This document shows, in pieces, positions 31,857 through 40,368 of a stretch of DNA of 54,738 bases. How positions within the stretch are numbered: the stretch's first letter is position 1; every line of letters begins with the position of its first letter. The translations under genes were made by a program, and so were the position numbers. The notes under the pieces were generated by a model that had not been told where the DNA came from, did not search any database, and worked only from the letters and a program-made list of their open reading frames with translations. Location of the stretch: assembly GCA_902805775.1 (NCBI GenBank), contig CADCUB010000009.1:1-54738 (forward strand), in the 5' to 3' direction. This DNA comes from an uncultured Frankineae bacterium. GTDB taxonomy: Bacteria; Actinomycetota; Actinomycetes; Mycobacteriales; SCTD01.

Positions 31857-33194
31857 GTGGCCCGCGAGGTGCTGCTGCCCAAGCTCGGGCTGACGATGCA
31901 GGAGGGGACGATCGTCGAGTGGGTCGCGCGGCCCGGTGACACCGTCCGCGAGGGCGACGTCCTGCTGCGCATGGCCACCGACAAGGTGGACGTCGACGTG
32001 GAGGCCGAGGGGTCCGGCGTCTTCCGGCCGGTGGCGGTGGAGGGCGCCACGGTGCCTGCCGGTGCGCGGATCGCGTGGCTGCTGGCCGAGGGCGAGCCGG
32101 TGCCCGGGCAGGTCGAGGCGCCGCCCGGTGCTCCCGCAGGGGAGGCGCCCCCCGCCGCGGAGGACGTCGGCGAGCTGTCGCTCGCAGCACCGGCGGCGGC
32201 GTCCGGCAGCACCCGGCTCAGGGCGTCCCCCAACGCCCGCCGGATCGCGAGGGTGCACGGGGTCGACCTGCACGCCGTGGCGGGCACCGGCCCGGGGGGA
32301 CGCATCGTGTCGGAGGACGTCGAGGAGCTGCTGGCCCGGCCGGCGGCTCCGGCACCCCGGGCGTCCGAGCCGGGGCGCGTCGTGTCGCCGCTGGTGCGCC
32401 GTGAGGCGGCGAGCAGCGGCGTCGACGTCAGCCGGCTGGTCGGCAGCGGTGCCGGCGGCCGGGTGCGCCGCGCCGACCTCGCCGCGGCCGCACCTCCCCC
32501 GGCCACGGCCGGGGTCATCCCCCTCACCGGCATGCGCGGCGCCATCGCCCGCGCGATGCACTCCTCCCTGCAGGAGATGGCGCAGCTGACCCACGGCTAC
32601 GAGGCCGAGGTCGGCGGGCTGGTGCGGCTGCGCGAGCAGCTCAAGGCCGAGTGGGCCGGCCAGCGGGTCCCGAGCATCAACGACTTCGTCGTCAGAGCCG
32701 CCGCCCTCGCTCTGCGCGAGCACCCGCTGCTCAACGCCACCGTGCGCGACGACGCGGTCCACCTGCTGACCGACGTCCACGTCGGGGTGGCGGTCGCGGT
32801 GCCCGACGGGCTCGTGGTGCCGGTGGTGCGCGACGCCGCCGACACGCCGCTCCCCGCGCTCTCGGCGGAGACGTCGGCCCTGGCGGCAGCCGCCCGGGAG
32901 GGCCGCCTGTCCTCGCGGCAGCTCGAGGGCGCGACCTTCGTGGTGACGTCGCTCGGGCACTACGGCGTCGACTTCTTCACGCCGGTCGTCAACCCCGGCA
33001 ACGTCGCCATCCTCGGGGTGGGGCGGGTCAAGGACGGCGTCCGCTGGGAGGACGAGACCCCCGTGCGGACCTCGGTGCTCACGCTGAGCCTGTCGTTCGA
33101 CCACCGGGCCGTGGACGGGGCGCCCGCCGCCGACTTCCTGCGCACCGTGTCCGGCCTGCTCGCCACGCCGCTGCGGCTGCTGGCCGGCCCGTGA
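31857..33194 (+). CDS. dihydrolipoamide acyltransferase (E2) with two peripheral-subunit-binding domains
   Basis: This protein has 445 residues from GTG 31857. The N-terminal lipoyl domain has its lipoyl Lys43 in MATDKVDV. Then come two E3/E1-binding motifs: RASPNARRIARVHGVDL (about 122-158) and VSPLVRREAASSGVDV (about 176-210), each followed by a G.GGR(I/V) turn. Most E2 chains have one. The catalytic domain from about 221 ends with FDHRAVDG, active His416 and Asp420. No E3 (lipoamide dehydrogenase) gene is in the window. Its stop overlaps the DUF35 start. Confidence 0.93.
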   Translation: MAREVLLPKLGLTMQEGTIVEWVARPGDTVREGDVLLRMATDKVDVDVEAEGSGVFRPVAVEGATVPAGARIAWLLAEGEPVPGQVEAPPGAPAGEAPPAAEDVGELSLAAPAAASGSTRLRASPNARRIARVHGVDLHAVAGTGPGGRIVSEDVEELLARPAAPAPRASEPGRVVSPLVRREAASSGVDVSRLVGSGAGGRVRRADLAAAAPPPATAGVIPLTGMRGAIARAMHSSLQEMAQLTHGYEAEVGGLVRLREQLKAEWAGQRVPSINDFVVRAAALALREHPLLNATVRDDAVHLLTDVHVGVAVAVPDGLVVPVVRDAADTPLPALSAETSALAAAAREGRLSSRQLEGATFVVTSLGHYGVDFFTPVVNPGNVAILGVGRVKDGVRWEDETPVRTSVLTLSLSFDHRAVDGAPAADFLRTVSGLLATPLRLLAGP

Positions 33195-33583
33195 CGACCG
33201 TGGTCGACCCGGGGCTGTTCACCTCGCTGGACCCGCCTCGTCTGGCCGGCAGCAGGTGCCGGTCCTGCGGCACGGTCACCTTCCCCGTCGGCGGCTCGTG
33301 CCCCCGGTGCACCCTGCCCGGTCCGGACACCGTCGCGCTGGCCGACGCCGGCACGGTCTGGACGTGGACCGTGCAGACCTTCCCGCCCAAGCCGCCCTAC
33401 GTACCGCCGGCGGGGGGCTTCTCGCCGTACGCGGTGGGCTACGTCGACCTCGGTGACGTCCTCGTCGAGGGCCACCTGCTGGTCGAGCCCGGGCACCTGC
33501 GCATCGGCCTGCCGGTGCGGCTCGTGCTGACCCCGGTGGGCGACGGCAGCCGGTCGACCTTCGCCTTCGAGGCGACCCCGTGA
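33191..33583 (+). CDS. DUF35 Zn-ribbon/OB-fold protein
   Basis: This protein has 130 residues from GTG 33191 (GTGA overlap with E2). A zinc ribbon with four Cys (CRSCGTVTFPVGGSCPRC, about 23-40) is followed by an OB-fold (GTVWTWTVQTF; PYAVGYVDLGD; GLPVRLVLTPV). DUF35 proteins form obligate complexes with thiolase-like proteins, as in ChsH2/Ltp2-type steroid side-chain enzymes and acetyl-CoA acetyltransferases. The next gene is such a thiolase and overlaps it by GTGA, so the two surely work together. Confidence 0.92.
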   Translation: MTTVVDPGLFTSLDPPRLAGSRCRSCGTVTFPVGGSCPRCTLPGPDTVALADAGTVWTWTVQTFPPKPPYVPPAGGFSPYAVGYVDLGDVLVEGHLLVEPGHLRIGLPVRLVLTPVGDGSRSTFAFEATP

Positions 33584-34737
33584 CGGTCGCGATCGTCGGC
33601 GTGGGCATGACCCGCTTCGGCCGGCACGACGAGCTCTCGGGGCTGGACCTCGCGGAGCAGGCCGTCCGGGAGGCCCTGGCCGACGCGGGCACCGCCTGGT
33701 CCGACGTCGACCTCGCCGTCGGCGGCAGCAACGTCTCCGGCAAGCCCGACGCGCTGGTGTCGCGCCTGGGGCTGACCGGGCTCGCCTTCCCGACGGTGCG
33801 CAACGGCTGCGCCACCGGCGGCGTGGCCCTGGCGACGGCCGCCGACGCGATCCGCGCGGGCCGCGCGCGCACGGCCGTCGTCGTCGGCTTCGACAAGCAC
33901 GAGCGCGGCGCCTTCGCCTCCGACCCCGCCTCCTACGGGCTCGGTGCGTGGTACGGCGAGACCGGGCTCATGGTGACCACGCAGTACTTCGCGATGAAGA
34001 CCCGCCGCTACCTGCACGAGCACGGGCTCTCGGAGGAGTCGCTGGCCCGCGTCTCGGCCCGGGCGTTCCGCAACGGGGCCGCCCACCCCCGGGCCTGGCG
34101 CCGGTCGCCCCTGTCGGTCGAGCAGGTGCTGGCGGCCGCGCCGGTCAACCCGCCGCTGACGCAGTACATGCTCTGCCAGCCGTCGCAGGGCGCCGTCGCC
34201 CTGGTCGTGACCGGCGAGGAACGGGCCGCCGACCTGGCCGAGCGGCCGGTGCGGCTCGCGGCGGTCAGCGTCCGGACCCGCCGCTACGGCTCCTTCGAGG
34301 TCTTCTCACCGTCCCTGGACCCGGTCCCTCGCAGGAGCCCCAGCATCGACGCCGCCGACAGCGCCTTCCGGACGGCCGGCCTGTCGCCGTCGGAGGTGGA
34401 CGTCGCCCAGGTGCAGGACACCGACAGCGGATCGGAGCTGATCCACCTGGCCGAGACCGGCCTGTGCGCGCACGGCGAGCAGGAGAAGCTGCTGGCCGAT
34501 GGGCAGACCGACGCGGAGGGCGCTCTGCCGGTCAACACCGACGGCGGGTGCCTGGCCAACGGCGAGCCGATCGGCGCCAGCGGCCTGCGGCAGGTGCACG
34601 AGGTGGTCCGCCAGCTGCAGGGGCGCGCCCTCGGCCGCCAGGTGCCCGGTGCACCGCGGGTCGGCTTCACCCACGTCTACGGCGCACCGGGAACGTCGTC
34701 CTGCGCCGTGCTCACGCTCGAAGGAGCTCGCTCGTGA
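33580..34737 (+). CDS. thiolase-superfamily protein (SCP-x/Ltp2-like lipid-transfer protein)
   Basis: This protein has 385 residues from GTG 33580. It has the thiolase fold with the nucleophile region NGCATGG (Cys77) and a second conserved element NTDGGCLANGEPIGASG. The C-terminal GAPGTSSCAV carries Cys375. The pairing with a DUF35 protein fits SCP-x thiolases or Ltp2-type retro-aldolases, which release short acyl-CoA or aldehyde units from steroid or branched side chains. Which reaction applies cannot be told from sequence alone. It overlaps the acyl-CoA dehydrogenase gene by GTGA. Confidence 0.9.
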   Translation: MTVAIVGVGMTRFGRHDELSGLDLAEQAVREALADAGTAWSDVDLAVGGSNVSGKPDALVSRLGLTGLAFPTVRNGCATGGVALATAADAIRAGRARTAVVVGFDKHERGAFASDPASYGLGAWYGETGLMVTTQYFAMKTRRYLHEHGLSEESLARVSARAFRNGAAHPRAWRRSPLSVEQVLAAAPVNPPLTQYMLCQPSQGAVALVVTGEERAADLAERPVRLAAVSVRTRRYGSFEVFSPSLDPVPRRSPSIDAADSAFRTAGLSPSEVDVAQVQDTDSGSELIHLAETGLCAHGEQEKLLADGQTDAEGALPVNTDGGCLANGEPIGASGLRQVHEVVRQLQGRALGRQVPGAPRVGFTHVYGAPGTSSCAVLTLEGARS

Positions 34738-35957
34738 CCGACGTCGACGCGTGGCGCGGACAGGTGCGCGCGTGGTTGGCCGGCACCGTGCCGCCACGCG
34801 GCCCCGAGCAGGACGCGTCCGGCGACCTCGCCGTCTTCCGCAACCTGTCCGACGACGACGAGCACGCGCTGCTCGAGGCGGTCCGCGCCTACCGCCGGGC
34901 CCGCTACGACGCGGGGTACGGCGCGCTGACCCTGCCCCTCGAGCACGGCGGCGCCGGGCTGCCCGCGTCGTACGCCATCGCCATGGCGCAGGAGGAGGCG
35001 GCCTTCGCGGTGCCGCCCTCGACCGAGCTCATCAGCGTGACGACCGGCCTGGTGGGACCTGCGGTCGCGATGTTCGGGACGCCCGGGCAGCGGGCCGAGT
35101 ACGCCGGGCCGCTGCTGCGCACCGACCTGCTCGCCTGCCAGCTGTTCAGCGAGCCGGGCGCCGGCTCCGACCTCGCGGCGCTGGCCTGCCGGGCCGTCCT
35201 GGACGGGGACGAGTGGGTGCTCGACGGGCAGAAGGTCTGGAGCTCCGGCGCCCGCTTCGCCGACCACGGCCTGCTGCTGGCCCGGACCGACCCCGACGTG
35301 CCCAAGCACAGGGGCATCACGGCCTTCCTGCTGCCGATGCGCACCCCGGGCGTCGAGGTCCGGCCGATCCGGCAGATGAGCGGCGGGGCGTCGTTCGCCG
35401 AGGTGTTCCTCACCGGGGCGCGCGTCCCGGACGGCCTGCGCATCGGCGGCGTCGGCGAGGGCTGGAGGGTCGCCACCGCGACGCTCGCCTTCGAGCGGAC
35501 GGCCTCCGGGTCCGGCACGCGCCGCAAGGGCGGGACGGTCGACGACGTCGTGCAGCTGGCCCGGTCGCTGGGCCGCACGTCGGACCCCGTGGTGCGCCAG
35601 CAGCTCGCCGACCTGCACGTGCGCAGCGTCCTCAGGGCGGCCACCGCCGAGCGGGTGGCGCGGGCGGCGGCGGCCGGCGTGTCACCCGGTCCTGCGGGGA
35701 GCGTCGGCAAGCTGCTGGCCTCCGACCTGCTGGTGCGCACGGGAGAGACCGCCGCCGACCTGCTCGGCGGCCGGATCACGGCCGACACCGGGGAGGGCTT
35801 CGCGTGGACCGAGCACCTGCTCGGCGCCCCCGGCTACCGACTGGCCGGCGGCACCGACCAGGTCCAGCGCACCGTCATCGGTGAGCGCGTGCTCGGCCTG
35901 CCGCCGGAGCCCCGCGTCGACAAGGACGTCCCCTTCAGCGCGCTCAGGCGCGGCTGA
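34734..35957 (+). CDS. acyl-CoA dehydrogenase
   Basis: This protein has 407 residues from GTG 34734. It has FSEPGAGSDLAALACRAV (FAD-binding middle domain) and LDGQKVWSSGARFADHGLLLARTD. The C-terminal helical domain ends with LAGGTDQVQRTVIGERVLGLP. The motif GYGALTLPLEHGG is also typical. It introduces a double bond next to the CoA thioester. Actinobacterial ACADs for steroid side chains often work as pairs of unlike subunits; the partner may be the ACAD at 35979. It is the last gene of the six-gene operon. Confidence 0.93.
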   Translation: MTDVDAWRGQVRAWLAGTVPPRGPEQDASGDLAVFRNLSDDDEHALLEAVRAYRRARYDAGYGALTLPLEHGGAGLPASYAIAMAQEEAAFAVPPSTELISVTTGLVGPAVAMFGTPGQRAEYAGPLLRTDLLACQLFSEPGAGSDLAALACRAVLDGDEWVLDGQKVWSSGARFADHGLLLARTDPDVPKHRGITAFLLPMRTPGVEVRPIRQMSGGASFAEVFLTGARVPDGLRIGGVGEGWRVATATLAFERTASGSGTRRKGGTVDDVVQLARSLGRTSDPVVRQQLADLHVRSVLRAATAERVARAAAAGVSPGPAGSVGKLLASDLLVRTGETAADLLGGRITADTGEGFAWTEHLLGAPGYRLAGGTDQVQRTVIGERVLGLPPEPRVDKDVPFSALRRG

Positions 35958-35978
35958 GCGCGGGACGCGCCGGGCCGG

Positions 35979-37058
35979 CTACCAGCCCAGGGCGGTGGCG
36001 ATGCGCTCCCGGTGGTAGGCGGCGCTGCCGAGCAGGACCGCGTCGGCGCGCGCCCGGCGGAAGTACAGGTGGGCGTCGTGCTCCCAGGTGAAGCCGATGC
36101 CGCCGTGCAGCTGGACCGTCTCGGCGCTGACCGTGCGGAAGGCGTCGCTGCACCACGCCTGGGCGACCGAGGCGGCCTCGTGCAGGTCACCGTGCTCGGC
36201 CGCCACCGCCCGCACCACCGCGGACCGGGCGGTCTCGACCAGCACCAGCAGGTCGGCGCAGGTGTGCTTGACCGCCTGGAAGCTGCCGACGGGCCGCCCG
36301 AACTGCGTGCGCTCCTTGACGTAGGCCACGGTCAGCTCCAGGCAGGCCGAGGCACCGCCGAGCTGCTCGGCGGCGAGGGCGACGGCGGCCACGTCGAGCG
36401 CCGGCCGCACGACGGCGTCGGCCGAGCCGCGGACGGTGAGCCGGACGGCGGGGGCGTCGGTCAGCGTGACGCGGGCCTGGGCCCGGGACAGGTCCAGGGT
36501 CGGCACCCGGACCACGTCGGCGGCTGCGGCGTCGACGAGGAACAGGTCAGGTCCCTCTGCCGTGGTCGCGGCCACGACCAGCAGCGCGGCTGCGGCGCCC
36601 TCCAGCACAGGGGCGGGCGTGCCGTCGACGGTCCACCCGTCGCCGGCGGGCGCGGCCGTCACCGCGAGGTCAGCGGGGTCCCAGACGGCGTCCCGCGTGA
36701 GCGCGACGAGCGTCGCCACCTCCCCCTCGGCCACGCGTGCGAGGGCCGCCGAGGCGCCCGCCGCGGCCAGCACCTGTCCGCAGAGGACCGTCGAGGACAG
36801 GAAGGGCACCGGCAGCAGCGCGCGTCCGAGCTCCTCGGCCACGGCCGCGACCTCGGCCAGGCCGCCGAGCCCACCCGCGTCCTCCGGCAGCCCCAGACCG
36901 GCCAGCCCCACCTGCCGCGCGAGCACGTCCCACGCGCGCTGGTCGATGCCCGGCCCGTCCTCGGCCAGCCGGCGCACCGCGCCCGGACCGCCGGCGGACG
37001 CGCAGACCCCGCGCACGGTCGCGCGCAGCGACGCGAGGAGCTCCTCGGTCTCGCTCAC
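35979..37058 (-). CDS. acyl-CoA dehydrogenase (shorter, FadE-like partner type)
   Basis: This protein has 359 residues from GTG 37058, overlapping the stop of the PPDK-like gene (GTGA at 37055-37058). It has the N-terminal GLAGLGLPEDAGGLGGLAEVAAVAEELG, a middle domain with few of the usual FAD contacts, and a C-terminal domain with KERTQFGRPVGSFQAVKHTCAD and QLHGGIGFTWEHDAHLYFRRA. It is shorter than typical ACADs and matches the smaller subunit type seen in hetero-oligomeric FadE pairs. It converges with the ACAD at 34734 with a 21-bp gap. Confidence 0.92.
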   Translation of the reverse strand: MSETEELLASLRATVRGVCASAGGPGAVRRLAEDGPGIDQRAWDVLARQVGLAGLGLPEDAGGLGGLAEVAAVAEELGRALLPVPFLSSTVLCGQVLAAAGASAALARVAEGEVATLVALTRDAVWDPADLAVTAAPAGDGWTVDGTPAPVLEGAAAALLVVAATTAEGPDLFLVDAAAADVVRVPTLDLSRAQARVTLTDAPAVRLTVRGSADAVVRPALDVAAVALAAEQLGGASACLELTVAYVKERTQFGRPVGSFQAVKHTCADLLVLVETARSAVVRAVAAEHGDLHEAASVAQAWCSDAFRTVSAETVQLHGGIGFTWEHDAHLYFRRARADAVLLGSAAYHRERIATALGW

Positions 37059-39586
37059 AGGACCGCCTGGGCCGCGGCGAGCCGGGCGACCGGCACCCGC
37101 TGCGGTGAGCAGGAGACGTAGTCCAGGCCCAGTCCCTCGAGCCACGCCACCGACGCTGCGTCGCCCCCGTGCTCGCCGCACAGGCCGATCTTGATCTCAG
37201 GTCGCACGCGACGAGCCCGGTCGACCGCGAGGGCCATCAGCGCTCCGACGCCGTCGGCGTCGAGCTCCGCGAACGGGCTCGCGGTGAGCAGGCCACGGTC
37301 GAGGTAGCTGCGCAGCAGCCGGCTCTCGACGTCGTCGCGGGAGAAGCCGTAGGTCATCTGCGTCAGGTCGTTGGTGCCGAACGACAGGAAGTGGGCGTGC
37401 TCGGCCATCCGGTCGGCGAGCAGTGCCGCGCGCGGCGTCTCCACCATGCTGCCCAGCAGGTAGGGCACCCGCACGCCGGTCTGCGCCTCGACCCGGTCGC
37501 GGGCCAGCCGCACCTGGCCCGCTGCCACGGCGAGCTCCTCGGGCAGCGACACGAGCGGGACCATCACCTCCAGCAGCGGGCGGACGCCCTCCTCGACGAC
37601 CTGGACCCAGGCGAGGAACAGCGCCTCGGCCTGTGCGGGGTACAGCTCCTCGTCGAGCAGCGCCAGCCGCACACCGCGCACGCCGAGCATCGGGTTGACC
37701 TCGTGCAGCTCGGCGGCCCGCAGCCGCGCGGCCTCGTCCTCGTACACGGCGTCGCGCGGCAGGAACTCGTGCAGTGGCGCGTCGAGCAGCCGCACCGTGA
37801 CGGGGCGGTCGCCGACCGCGCGCAGCAGGTGCACGAAGTCCTCGTGCTGAGCGCGGCGCAGCTCCTCCAGCGCGGCCCGGTGCGCCGCCGCGTCCGGGGC
37901 CAGCAGCATGCGCTGCACCAGGGGGAGCCGCTCGCCGAGGAACTGGTGCTCGGTGCGGCACAGGCCTATCCCCTCGGCGCCGAGCCGCAGCGCGACCTCC
38001 GTCTCGCGGACGGTGTCGCTGTTGGCGCGCACCCCCATCCGGCGGGACCCGTCCGCCCAGCCGAGCAGCCGGTCGAGCTCGGCGGGTGGTTCGGCGGGCC
38101 GGATGTCGACCGCCCCGAGGTACACCGTCCCCGTGCGCCCGTCCACGGTGACGACCTCGCCCTCGCGCACCTGGAGGTCGCCGGCGCTCACCAGCCCCTG
38201 CGCGCGGTCGATCCGCAGGCTCGAGGCGCCGCAGACCGCGGGAGTGCCGGCCCCGCGGGCGACGACGGCCGCGTGCGAGGCGAGCCCGCCGTGCGCCGTC
38301 AGCACGGCCCCCGCCACGAGGATGGCAGGCACGTCACCGGGGTCGGTCTCGTCCGCGACGAGCACGGCGGGTGTGCCGTCGGCGGCGAGCGCCAGCACGC
38401 GCTGCGCCGACAGGCAGACGACCCCCTCGGCCGCGCCCGGCGAGGCGGCCAGGCCGGTCGCGAGCACCGCCTCGGACCCGGTCAGCCGCACGGAGGCGTG
38501 GAGCAGCTCCTGCACGGCCGACGGCGCCAGCGACCGCACGGCCCCGGCCCGTGTGAGGACCCCCGCATCGGCGAGGTCGACCGCCAGGCACACGGCCGCA
38601 CGGGGGGTCGGGCGCTCGACCGCCCCGGCGCTCAGCAGCGACACCCGACCGTCACGCAGCTCGAAGCCGACCTCGGCCACGCTGCCGAAGTGGTGCTCGA
38701 GCGTGGTGAGGGCCTGCTGCAGCACCTCACCGGCCGGGCCGAGCCCGCTCAGCGACTCCTCCGACCCGGCCGCGGAGGGAGCGGTGCGTCGGACACCCCG
38801 GTGGAACCGGCCGGTCGCGACGGCACGCCCGGTCTCCGGGTCACGGCTCGTCGCCAGGCCGTGCCCGGAGCGCTCCCAGTGGCCGATGCGCAACGCCTGG
38901 ACGTGCAGGGCGAGGCCGAGGTCGGGCGGGAGGCGCTGCGTCCGTCGCGCACGCGCGCCGCGGGGCGAGGCCCAGCGACGCAGCACGGCGGTGGCCGCGA
39001 GCGCCAGCTGGCCGGCAGCGTCCTCGGGCACGGGGCCGAGCCCCGAAGTCGCGCACAGCGCCAGGAGGGCCGACAGCTGGTCACGGGGCGCCGGGATGCC
39101 GGCGAGCGCGTCGTCCCGCTCGGCGGGGTCGACGCCGAGCGCGTCCTCGGCCAGCAGGCGCAGCAGCGCGCCCCAGGCCTGGTGCAGGTCGCCGTCGCGA
39201 CCGATGACGCCGACCAGCCCGTCGACGTTGCCCGGAGTGAGGCCGATCGCCACCACCTCCGGCGGCAGGCCCGCCGCGGGCAGCGGCGCGCTGGCGACGA
39301 GCCGCAGCAGCACGGGGTGCGCCGGGTCGCCGACGGTGCGCCCGGCGAGCTGGGACACCAGGTCGACGGCGGAGCGCGCGACAGCCGGGTCGGTGAGCTC
39401 CTCGGCGTGCCCGACCGGCACGGTGAGCCCGGGCACCACCGGGAGCCCCAGCGCGACCAGGCGGTCCATCTCGTCGCCGTGCACCCCGAGCGCGGCCGCG
39501 CCCAGCCCTCGGGCGCGGCCCTGTCCGTAGGGGACCAGCGGCGTGGACACGGTGGCTCGAGCGACGCCGGTGACCGGCGAGGTCAC
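37055..39586 (-). CDS. PPDK-like PEP-utilizing enzyme with degenerate ATP-grasp domain
   Basis: This protein has 843 residues from GTG 39586 (GTGA overlap with the upstream gene). The phosphohistidine domain is intact (GGLASHAAVVARG, His438). The C-terminal PEP/pyruvate barrel is also intact: GLCRTEHQF, RLLDAPLHEFLP, GSMVETPRAA, SFGTNDLTQMTYGFSRDD and GLCGEHGG with Cys803. The N-terminal 330 residues align in outline with the PPDK ATP-grasp domain, but its known nucleotide ligands look replaced. Lys22 becomes His36, Arg92 Val97, Asp321 Glu305, Glu323 Gly307, Gln335 Ser319 and Arg337 Gly321 (Clostridium PPDK numbering first). So it may accept phosphate from PEP but not use ATP. It is coupled to an ACAD gene. 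Confidence 0.88.
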   Translation of the reverse strand: MTSPVTGVARATVSTPLVPYGQGRARGLGAAALGVHGDEMDRLVALGLPVVPGLTVPVGHAEELTDPAVARSAVDLVSQLAGRTVGDPAHPVLLRLVASAPLPAAGLPPEVVAIGLTPGNVDGLVGVIGRDGDLHQAWGALLRLLAEDALGVDPAERDDALAGIPAPRDQLSALLALCATSGLGPVPEDAAGQLALAATAVLRRWASPRGARARRTQRLPPDLGLALHVQALRIGHWERSGHGLATSRDPETGRAVATGRFHRGVRRTAPSAAGSEESLSGLGPAGEVLQQALTTLEHHFGSVAEVGFELRDGRVSLLSAGAVERPTPRAAVCLAVDLADAGVLTRAGAVRSLAPSAVQELLHASVRLTGSEAVLATGLAASPGAAEGVVCLSAQRVLALAADGTPAVLVADETDPGDVPAILVAGAVLTAHGGLASHAAVVARGAGTPAVCGASSLRIDRAQGLVSAGDLQVREGEVVTVDGRTGTVYLGAVDIRPAEPPAELDRLLGWADGSRRMGVRANSDTVRETEVALRLGAEGIGLCRTEHQFLGERLPLVQRMLLAPDAAAHRAALEELRRAQHEDFVHLLRAVGDRPVTVRLLDAPLHEFLPRDAVYEDEAARLRAAELHEVNPMLGVRGVRLALLDEELYPAQAEALFLAWVQVVEEGVRPLLEVMVPLVSLPEELAVAAGQVRLARDRVEAQTGVRVPYLLGSMVETPRAALLADRMAEHAHFLSFGTNDLTQMTYGFSRDDVESRLLRSYLDRGLLTASPFAELDADGVGALMALAVDRARRVRPEIKIGLCGEHGGDAASVAWLEGLGLDYVSCSPQRVPVARLAAAQAVL

Positions 39587-40212
39587 GCCGACGGGGCCGC
39601 GACCAGCGCGGCCTCCAGCTCCCCGTCCTCCTCGCGGCTCATCCCGAGCATGAGCAGCAGCTCCTGGTGCAGCCACATCCAGACGGTGTGGTAGCTCGGC
39701 TCCAGCGGCGACGTCAGCATCCCGGTGTGCCCGTCGTCGAACGCCTCGAGCGCCGCCGTCAGGTCCGCCCGGTAGTGGGCCAGCGACGGTGCGGCCTCGG
39801 CCATGCGGCGCAGGACGCGTCCCACGGCCTCGTCGACGTCGTCGAGCTCGTCCCTCACGGCGGCGTCGTAGGCCGGGTCGCCGTGGTCGTTGGCGCTGCC
39901 GTCCGGGCGGCGCTGCCACGACGTGCACAGCTCACGCAGGCGGTGGTTGATCGGCAGGAAGGTCGTCATCAGCCGCCGCAGGGTCGTCTCCTGCTCACCG
40001 CCCTCCGGCAGGCGGAGCTCGTCCGCGGCGGCCGCCCGGCCCTCGGCGGTGGGCATGACCAGGGGCCCCTTGACCATCGCGAGGCCGGCGTCGACGAGCT
40101 GCCGCTGCGCCGGGCCGAGCGCCCCGCGGTGCAGACCGCGCACGGCCAGCTCCAACAGCGCGGCGCGGGCGGCGTCGTCGAGCGGGACCGCCGCGGTGGA
40201 GGCCTCCGTCAT
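39583..40212 (-). CDS. unknown helical protein, possible winged-helix N-terminus
   Basis: This protein has 209 residues from ATG 40212 (GAGGAG upstream). I do not recognise a characterised family. Residues of about 10-70 look like a winged-helix: helices, then LVDAGLAMVKGPLVMPTAEGRAAA, the pattern of a recognition helix and wing. The rest is helical and acidic (DELDDVDEAVGRVLRRMAEAAPSLAHYRADL) and has WMWLHQELLLMLG near the end. It heads the operon with the PPDK-like enzyme, whose start overlaps its stop. It may be a regulator or a substrate or partner subunit of the phosphotransfer enzyme. Confidence 0.75.
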   Translation of the reverse strand: MTEASTAAVPLDDAARAALLELAVRGLHRGALGPAQRQLVDAGLAMVKGPLVMPTAEGRAAAADELRLPEGGEQETTLRRLMTTFLPINHRLRELCTSWQRRPDGSANDHGDPAYDAAVRDELDDVDEAVGRVLRRMAEAAPSLAHYRADLTAALEAFDDGHTGMLTSPLEPSYHTVWMWLHQELLLMLGMSREEDGELEAALVAAPSA

Positions 40213-40368
40213 GGGGCGGGCTCCTCTCGCGCCGGCGGTCTCCGGCTGCGGGTGCAAGGGCGGATGTGACGCCGGTCATCGTGTGTGTGCGCGCAGGACG
40301 AGTCAAGGAGGTCCAGCCCCACCACACGGCCTGGCGTCGCTGCCCGCGCCGGACCGCAGGTGCCGGAC

